DNA from: Fibrobacter sp. UWB2
GTDB lineage: Bacteria > Fibrobacterota > Fibrobacteria > Fibrobacterales > Fibrobacteraceae
Length of the DNA stretch: 64,000 nucleotides
NCBI RefSeq assembly: GCF_002210425.1
Contig: NZ_MWQK01000001.1
Coordinates: 723,044 to 787,043 of the forward strand
Direction: 5' to 3'
Each line of letters begins with the position of its first letter. Within the stretch, counting starts at the first letter, position 1. A program made the translations under genes and the position numbers. Under the pieces are notes generated by a model that was not told the origin of the DNA, searched no databases, and saw only the letters and a list, made by a program, of their open reading frames with translations. This document shows positions 58,625 through 64,000 of the stretch, in pieces.

Positions 58625-59515
58625 ATGCTCAAATCCGTAATCGAATACCAGGACTATCACCAGTATATCCTGGACTACTACACCGAACGGAAGCGTTGTT
58701 CCGCTTTCACGTGGAGAGAATTTGCAAAGATTGCCGGATTTGCATCGGGTTCTTATCTCAAACTCGTGAGCGACCACAAAACACGTCTTGTCCAAGAAGG
58801 CGCACGGAAAACAGCAATCGCCATGGGATTACTCGGCTATGAATACGACTACTTTATGCTGCTCGTGCAATATGAAAACGCCAAAAACGACCAGCAGAAA
58901 AAGAAATGCTTCGAAACCATGCAAGAAATCACATCGGCGCACAAAATCAAGTTGCTCGGCAGCGAATCGTACGCTTATTACGAATCTTGGCTCCATTCCG
59001 TAGTCCGCGAACTCGCCCCTAACATGCCTGGAGCAAAGCCGCTCGAAATCGCGAAAGCCATCCGCATCCCAGTCACTGCCGCCGAAATCAACGACAGCTT
59101 AAACTTTCTTTTAAAGAACAAATTTTTGACCGTTGACGAAAACGGCAACTACCATCAAAGTGACAAACTAATTTCAACGGGGCGCTTAGACTTTGTCTCT
59201 ATCCCCGTTCATTCGCTGATACGGCAAATGGGCGAATTTGCCTTGCAAGCATTCGATGACCTCCCCATCTCGGAAAGATTCTTTAGCGGCCTCACGATGG
59301 GCGTCACCGAAAAGAGCTATAACAAGGTCATCGAAGAACTGAAGGAATGCCGCCGTAAAATTTTCACCGCCGTCTCTGCCGAAGACGAAGCCGAAAAAGT
59401 TTGCAGGCTGAACATTCAGCTATTCCCTTTAACAAAGAGCATCAAGAAACGCGTCAGCGAAAATCCCAAGCAAGCCGACGAAAACGCCGAAACAACTAAG
59501 GGCAACGAGGTTTGA
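58625..59515 (+). CDS. TIGR02147-family regulator (Fibrobacter paralogous family)
   Basis: This 296-residue protein belongs to a family largely known from Fibrobacter (TIGR02147/DUF4423). The N-terminus (MLKSVIEYQDYHQYILDYYT, then FTWREFAKIAGFASGSYLKL) looks like a helix-turn-helix. EITSAHKIKLLGSESYAYYE-SW and IPVTAAEINDSLNFLLKNKF (a winged-helix-like block) follow, then the FSGLTMGVTEKSYNKVIEEL region. It ends with an acidic tail. It is followed after 2 bases by an exported FISUMP protein gene, with the overlap-like arrangement GAGGTTTGATCATG, so the two are coupled. A truncated copy precedes the next such gene at 63618. Confidence 0.85.
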   Translation: MLKSVIEYQDYHQYILDYYTERKRCSAFTWREFAKIAGFASGSYLKLVSDHKTRLVQEGARKTAIAMGLLGYEYDYFMLLVQYENAKNDQQKKKCFETMQEITSAHKIKLLGSESYAYYESWLHSVVRELAPNMPGAKPLEIAKAIRIPVTAAEINDSLNFLLKNKFLTVDENGNYHQSDKLISTGRLDFVSIPVHSLIRQMGEFALQAFDDLPISERFFSGLTMGVTEKSYNKVIEELKECRRKIFTAVSAEDEAEKVCRLNIQLFPLTKSIKKRVSENPKQADENAETTKGNEV

Positions 59516-59517
59516 TC

Positions 59518-61350
59518 ATGAAGTATTTTTCCTTAAAATTTTTAAGCAGTTTGACTCTTATCGCAAGTATTTGTGCTTGCGTTGATCGCAATGTTGCAGG
59601 CGGCATCAGCGAAGAAACCGAAGGCGTTGTCGCCATCACAGACAAGACTATCGCTGGCGTTTCGCAGAAAGGGCCGTTCGCCAAAGGCTCCAATGTCTAC
59701 CTCAAAGAAACGAAGGATGACGGAAGCCTGACCCCCACGGGCAAGGAATTCTACGCCACCATTCGAAACAACAAAGGCCAATTCAAGATTGAAAATATCA
59801 ATCTCGAAAGCCAATACGCGCTATTGACCGTCGAAGGCTACTATACCAGAGAATCTACGAATATGTTCTCAAGCTGCGCCATTTCGCTGAACGCAGCCAC
59901 CGACTTAAGCAAGCGCAATTCCACGAACATCAACCTGCTCACGCATTTTGAATACCAGCGCATTTTGAATCTCGTCAAAGCCGGAGCCTCGTTCACCAAC
60001 GCAAAAGCCCAAGCCGAAAAAGAAATTTTCGCAGCATTCGGCTACGAAAAACCAGATCGAACCGCCGAAGACCTTGACATTACAGGAGAAAGCGAAGAAG
60101 ACCGGATTCTAAAAAACATCAGTGCCATGGTTGACAAGAACTTCCATACAGAATACAACATAACCCCTTGCGAAGAAGTTCGGGATGTCATCGATAGCAT
60201 GGCACGCAACTTTGCCGATGACGGCACGTTTACCCAAGACTTAACAGCCAAAATAGCCGCATACACGTACGCCTATCAACAAGCCTACCAAAGCAAAGAT
60301 ACAAGCAACATTCTAAGCCGATATTTGAACCAATACGAAGGCATCACTTGCACACAAGACAAAGCAGGCGAACGTCACAGATTGCAAAAAACATTGTCCA
60401 TAGCGAAAACAGAGCATTTCATCTATTCCGACACGAGCAACAAAGCAACCATCACCTCAAAAAAATACGACTACGTCTATGCCATTTGTACAAGCAACGA
60501 CTGGCAACTAAGAACAAAAGAAGATTACGAAGACACCTCGAATGCAATCGAACATCAAGTAGGCTCCGTGACAGATTCCCGAGACGGCAAGACCTATAAA
60601 ACAACAAGCGTTACCATCGCTGGAAAAACATACGAATGGATGGCCGAGAACCTCAAATACGCAGGCACAAGTGCAAGCAACGTTGAAGACAACCAGAAAG
60701 GCATATATACTTGGACAGAGGCCATCGCGCAAAGCAACAGTAAAATATACAGTCAATTTGGGAAGGATTCCATCTATCAAGGCATTTGTCCCGAAAACTG
60801 GCACATTCCAACCTCGCTAGAATGGAAAGCGCTTATAGAACACGTTGGTTCGCCAAGCATGCTGTACAGCAAAAACTGGGATAAATTTTACTTTACGGGA
60901 AAACCATTAAATGACATCATAGAATTCGGTGCAGAGCCCACATTCTTTGATTGGATTGTACCAGAAACCCCATCATTTACACCATACGCCCACTTTATCG
61001 CATACTCCTTAGACATAAGCGTCTACACACAATCAACCAATGTGCAAAGCGGCCTATACAATCTAGACTACAGCGGCGACTATATCATTGATAACGAGCC
61101 TCTTAAAACATCTGTTTTTTATTCAGTCCTTCTAGGTTCTACACCGCGTCTCACCGAAAAATCTGACATCCGGCCACCCTATCTTATAGTATCTGGCGAG
61201 ACTTATAACGAATACAACTATCTCAAATCCATGAGCGAACATGTACCAGAACCACAATGGACAAACGAATACTCATGGAATACGATCTATAAAATATTCA
61301 AGTCAAACGCATTGAATCTTAAAGTCAATGTCCGTTGCGTTAAAGATTAA
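59518..61350 (+). CDS. Exported FISUMP-domain protein 1
   Basis: This 610-residue protein has a signal peptide with a lipobox-like LIASICAC-VDRN. After it comes a module shared with the two following genes: IAGVSQKGPFAKGSNVYLKE, then LSLNAATDLS-like text and LLTHFEYQRILNLVKAGASF (~35-250), resembling a carboxypeptidase-regulatory-like fold plus a helical part. The FISUMP domain begins at TDSRDGKTYKTTSVTIAGKT, with WMAENLKYAGT, YTWTEAI, GICPENWHIPTSLEWKALIE and the terminal NVRCVKD. Domain function is unknown; it is widespread in Fibrobacter surface proteins. The start ATG follows GAGG and lies 2 bases after the regulator stop. Confidence 0.85.
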   Translation: MKYFSLKFLSSLTLIASICACVDRNVAGGISEETEGVVAITDKTIAGVSQKGPFAKGSNVYLKETKDDGSLTPTGKEFYATIRNNKGQFKIENINLESQYALLTVEGYYTRESTNMFSSCAISLNAATDLSKRNSTNINLLTHFEYQRILNLVKAGASFTNAKAQAEKEIFAAFGYEKPDRTAEDLDITGESEEDRILKNISAMVDKNFHTEYNITPCEEVRDVIDSMARNFADDGTFTQDLTAKIAAYTYAYQQAYQSKDTSNILSRYLNQYEGITCTQDKAGERHRLQKTLSIAKTEHFIYSDTSNKATITSKKYDYVYAICTSNDWQLRTKEDYEDTSNAIEHQVGSVTDSRDGKTYKTTSVTIAGKTYEWMAENLKYAGTSASNVEDNQKGIYTWTEAIAQSNSKIYSQFGKDSIYQGICPENWHIPTSLEWKALIEHVGSPSMLYSKNWDKFYFTGKPLNDIIEFGAEPTFFDWIVPETPSFTPYAHFIAYSLDISVYTQSTNVQSGLYNLDYSGDYIIDNEPLKTSVFYSVLLGSTPRLTEKSDIRPPYLIVSGETYNEYNYLKSMSEHVPEPQWTNEYSWNTIYKIFKSNALNLKVNVRCVKD

Positions 61351-61359
61351 GGAGGATAT

Positions 61360-63585
61360 ATGTTCATCAAACCGTTCAACAGATTCTTTTGGGTATGTTC
61401 ATCACTCGTCGTATGTCTATTGATGTCAGCATGCTCTAGCGAAAATCCTGCTCCAGTCGCACCCAACTCAACAGAATCCAATCTAGATACACCGCCCCAA
61501 CCAAGCGATAGCACAGAACCTTGCAATGACGAAGTTATCCTATCCGGAACCATCTCGGGCGTTTCACAAAAAGGGCCATTCATCAAAGGTTCTACAGTTA
61601 AGCTCTACGAACTTGACGAGAAGCTCCATCAAACCGGAGTCCATTACTCAACAACCATCGACAATGACGAAGGTTTATACCACATTGATAGCGTCGTACT
61701 TACCAAGCCTTACGCCTGGATGGTCGTCAACGGCTATTTCCTAGACGAATATACCGGGAAAAAATCCTCAAAAGAAATCACGTTAAATGGACTTGTCAAA
61801 GTTGAAAAAGGCAAAGACATTAACATCAACGTTTTGAGCCATTTAGCATTCAACCGTATCAACTACTTGGTACAGCAAGGTTTAAGCATTGCAGAAGCAC
61901 AAAAGCAAGCCGAAGCCGAAGTCCTGAAAGCATTTGACTTGGATGCCGATGAAACATCATTTGAAGACATGAACATATTCGCAGGCGGCGAAGGAGACGC
62001 AAAGCTACTCGCAATTTCGCTGATTCTTCTCAACCCTCAAAACACTCTAGAAAATTGGGCCAACGAAGAATACACAAAACAAGACAACGATATTGCCCAA
62101 GCCATCGACCTCATGGCTCAAATCACATACGATTTGGAATCAGATGGAACATGGGATAATTCAGGAGAAGGATATACTTATGACATGACACTAAAGACTT
62201 GGCTAAAAGAAAACACATTAAAATCCGCTACTAACGGAACTTTTACAGCAGTCAGAAAGAATATGAAATCCATGACGACCAAGTCCATTCCAGATTTTGA
62301 AAAGTACATCAAAAAATTTATTTCACCTGACACCATATGGGGTTCATGTTCTAAAGAGTACGAAATACAAAAAGATTACAACGACAATCGCTATATCTGT
62401 CAAGATTCTGTTTGGATACGTTACTATGGTTTTAGAGACGTCGGAGATCCCGTAGTTGACACAACCGACAAATATGGAACTATGACAGATTCCCGTGACG
62501 GAAAGAAATACAAGACAGTCTCTATACTCTCGGCTATTGGTGATTCCGTGACTTGGATGGCAAACTCGCTTGAATATGAAGCACCAGACATTGAAGGAAA
62601 AATTTGCGAGCATGGAAAAGGCTGCTGGTATATGCTGAACGACATTGCGCCACAAAATTATCCACAAGGCATTTGTCCTGAAAATTGGCACATTCCCCAA
62701 AAAAGTGAATGGTCCAACATGCTCTATGCTATAGAAAACGATTATCAATATGGTGAATTGTTATTCGCCAACGGCATTGGCTTTTACGATTACGATGAAC
62801 ATTCACATTCTAACCTCTATTTTATGTGGTTGGATTACGACGAGCAATTGTTGAGGGCATTTTTCAGAGACGGTTCAGATGATCAATACGGAGCAGGCAT
62901 CACCCATGACCCAGCAAGAATCCGCTGCGTCAAAGACTACAGCGAACCCAAACTTACAATCGACACCACAAGATACGCGTCATTAACCGACGAAAGAGAC
63001 GGACACGTCTATAAGACTCTTGAAGTCAAATACCCAGACGGAACGACAGCCACATGGATGGCAACCCTCCTAGAATACGAAGCACCCGCAACTTCAGACA
63101 CTAACGTTCAAAACATACCGGGATTGGGACGCACCTATGATTACAAGCAAATTTTAAACAAGCCTGACGATGCAGATACAACCGAATTGTACCCGATACT
63201 TTTTGCCGCCGAAAATGGAGAAAAAGTCCAAGGAATTTGCCCCGATGATTGGCATATTCCAAACTATCAAGAATGGAATAAACTAATAAAAGAAGCTACA
63301 GAGGAAGACAGAGAATTACTAGCCCACCCACAAAAAATTTTCAACAAACAGACAAATACTTATGAAATTCCTAAGGGCTACAACTACAGTTTCAACATTA
63401 CAGGCAGCTGGTATCGCGAGCAAGAATGGACCATTGCAATGGACCATTTCCATGTATACCATTCAACTGTAGTGACTCCACCATTTGGATATACCGACGT
63501 CAGCACAGGAACAACAAACAAGAGTAGCAACTTTATGTACAATCTACTCCCTGGAGAATTCGTTCTCCGTTGCGTCAAGGATTAA
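61360..63585 (+). CDS. Lipoprotein with two FISUMP domains
   Basis: This 741-residue lipoprotein (signal ...LVVCLLMSAC-SSEN) follows a strong AAGGAGGATAT site, 9 bases after the previous stop. A Pro/Ser-rich spacer (~25-55) leads to ISGVSQKGPFIKGSTVKLYE and a helical region with NVLSHLAFNRINYLVQQGLS (~60-300), parallel to the preceding protein. The first FISUMP domain (~370-525) starts MTDSRDGKKYKTVSILSAIG and has GICPENWHIPQKSEW and ARIRCVKD. The second (~535-741) starts LTDERDGHVYKTLEVKYPDG and has GICPDDWHIPNYQEW and FVLRCVKD. The protein seems to have gained a second domain by internal duplication. Surface location is likely, role unknown. Confidence 0.85.
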   Translation: MFIKPFNRFFWVCSSLVVCLLMSACSSENPAPVAPNSTESNLDTPPQPSDSTEPCNDEVILSGTISGVSQKGPFIKGSTVKLYELDEKLHQTGVHYSTTIDNDEGLYHIDSVVLTKPYAWMVVNGYFLDEYTGKKSSKEITLNGLVKVEKGKDININVLSHLAFNRINYLVQQGLSIAEAQKQAEAEVLKAFDLDADETSFEDMNIFAGGEGDAKLLAISLILLNPQNTLENWANEEYTKQDNDIAQAIDLMAQITYDLESDGTWDNSGEGYTYDMTLKTWLKENTLKSATNGTFTAVRKNMKSMTTKSIPDFEKYIKKFISPDTIWGSCSKEYEIQKDYNDNRYICQDSVWIRYYGFRDVGDPVVDTTDKYGTMTDSRDGKKYKTVSILSAIGDSVTWMANSLEYEAPDIEGKICEHGKGCWYMLNDIAPQNYPQGICPENWHIPQKSEWSNMLYAIENDYQYGELLFANGIGFYDYDEHSHSNLYFMWLDYDEQLLRAFFRDGSDDQYGAGITHDPARIRCVKDYSEPKLTIDTTRYASLTDERDGHVYKTLEVKYPDGTTATWMATLLEYEAPATSDTNVQNIPGLGRTYDYKQILNKPDDADTTELYPILFAAENGEKVQGICPDDWHIPNYQEWNKLIKEATEEDRELLAHPQKIFNKQTNTYEIPKGYNYSFNITGSWYREQEWTIAMDHFHVYHSTVVTPPFGYTDVSTGTTNKSSNFMYNLLPGEFVLRCVKD

Positions 63586-63608
63586 TATTGAGACAATACT
63601 AAAACTGC

Positions 63609-63875
63609 ATAAAGCAAATGGGAGAATTTGCATTGCAGGCATTCGACGACCTCCCCATCTCGGAAAGGTTCTTTAGCGGCCTCACCATGGGCGTTACCGA
63701 AAAAAGTTACAACCAAGTCATGGAAGAACTGAAAGAGTGTCGTCGAAAAATTTTCGCAATTGTCTCTGCCGAAGACGAAGTCGAAAAAATTTGCAGACTC
63801 AACGTGCAACTGTTCCCTTTAACAAAGACAATTAAGAAGCAACCTACAGAAGATCCGTCGAGCAGCGAGGTTTGA
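63609..63875 (+). pseudogene. N-terminally truncated copy of the TIGR02147 regulator
   Basis: From GCAAATGGGAGAATTTGC onward, the sequence matches the C-terminal third of the regulator at 58625 (residues from MGEFALQAFDDLPISERFFS). It ends with the same GAGGTTTGATTATG junction to the next gene. The N-terminal two thirds, including the putative HTH, are absent and the match begins abruptly after the stop of the gene at 61360. An 85-residue frame from ATG 63618 stays open, so a short product is possible, but no ribosome site is seen. It is best explained as the remains of a tandem duplication. Confidence 0.8.
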
Positions 63876-63877
63876 TT

Positions 63878-64000
63878 ATGAAGTCTTTTTCCTTAAAACT
63901 TTTTAATGCACTTGCAATTATCGCAAGCATTTGCGCCTGTGTTGATCGCAATGTTGCAGGCGGCATCAGCGAAGAAACCGAAGGCGTTGTCGCCATCACA
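63878..64000 (+). CDS. Exported FISUMP-type protein, 5' part (cut by window end)
   Basis: The first 41 codons are nearly the same as those of the protein at 59518: a signal peptide MKSFSLKLFNALAIIASICA with CVDRNVAGGISEETEGVVAI directly after. The gene continues past the window. It starts 2 bases after the stop of the truncated regulator copy, with GAGG as the ribosome site. It is presumably a third member of the same exported family; whether it carries a FISUMP domain cannot be seen. Confidence 0.8.
   Translation, partial: MKSFSLKLFNALAIIASICACVDRNVAGGISEETEGVVAIT

Overview
The window looks like a chromosomal segment of a Fibrobacter (F. succinogenes or a close relative). The evidence is a two-domain GH11 xylanase of 609 residues with the layout and length of XynC of F. 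succinogenes, two proteins with Fibrobacter 'major paralogous' (FISUMP) domains, a TIGR02147-type regulator with a truncated copy, Ser-rich linkers in exported proteins, and housekeeping genes with strong GAA/AAG/CTC/GGC codon preference. No tRNA, rRNA, CRISPR array or intact transposase was found.

Layout. (1) 1-8837, minus strand: a polysaccharide operon. It starts with an ABC-2 permease and an ATPase of the Wzm/Wzt type, followed by a pyruvyl-transferase-family protein and six GT2 glycosyltransferases. Five of the six are tandem paralogues with nearly identical N-termini. The stretch is AT-richer than the rest and is probably acquired. (2) 8953-19582, plus strand: a sulfur island. It holds a sulfate-binding lipoprotein, a MetY-like PLP enzyme, a TusA-like protein, a ThiS-like carrier with a masked C-terminus (GGGQ), a ThiF/MoeB-like E1, two JAMM peptidases, a MoaD-E1-rhodanese fusion, a family 2A (SrpI-like) encapsulin, a cysteine desulfurase with a long disordered N-terminus (probable cargo), and serine acetyltransferase. 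Three transcription units in it share one promoter design. (3) 19685-23498, minus: pectate lyase and a beta-helix carbohydrate-binding lipoprotein. (4) 23702-27771, plus: trpCF, then two tandem promoter-attenuator modules (one with a Trp-Trp-Trp leader peptide) ahead of trpBA. (5) 28033-47810: aconitase, a 1317-residue EAL/receiver protein, and housekeeping genes (rlmN, argC, obg, HU, smpB, amidase, yebC, sugar phosphomutase) mixed with exported proteins of unknown role. (6) 47978-58422: a broken PD-(D/E)XK nuclease gene, dapA, a Cys-rich acidic protein, xynC, gyrA, surE, an SGNH-like lipoprotein and a SpoU methyltransferase. (7) 58625-64000: a TIGR02147 regulator followed by two FISUMP proteins, then a truncated copy of the regulator and the start of a third related exported protein, which runs off the window.

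How the genes may work together. The sulfur island appears to join two known themes that are normally described separately. One is the protein-thiocarboxylate route to homocysteine (HcyS/HcyD/HcyF/MetY, known from Wolinella). The other is the encapsulin-cysteine desulfurase-serine acetyltransferase module of family 2A encapsulins. I infer that cysteine made via CysE is desulfurated inside the shell, and that sulfur passes through rhodanese, TusA-like and ubiquitin-like carriers to MetY. This combination is the strongest candidate for a little-described system in the window. Starts, domain limits and secondary structures were read by eye; no database search was run.
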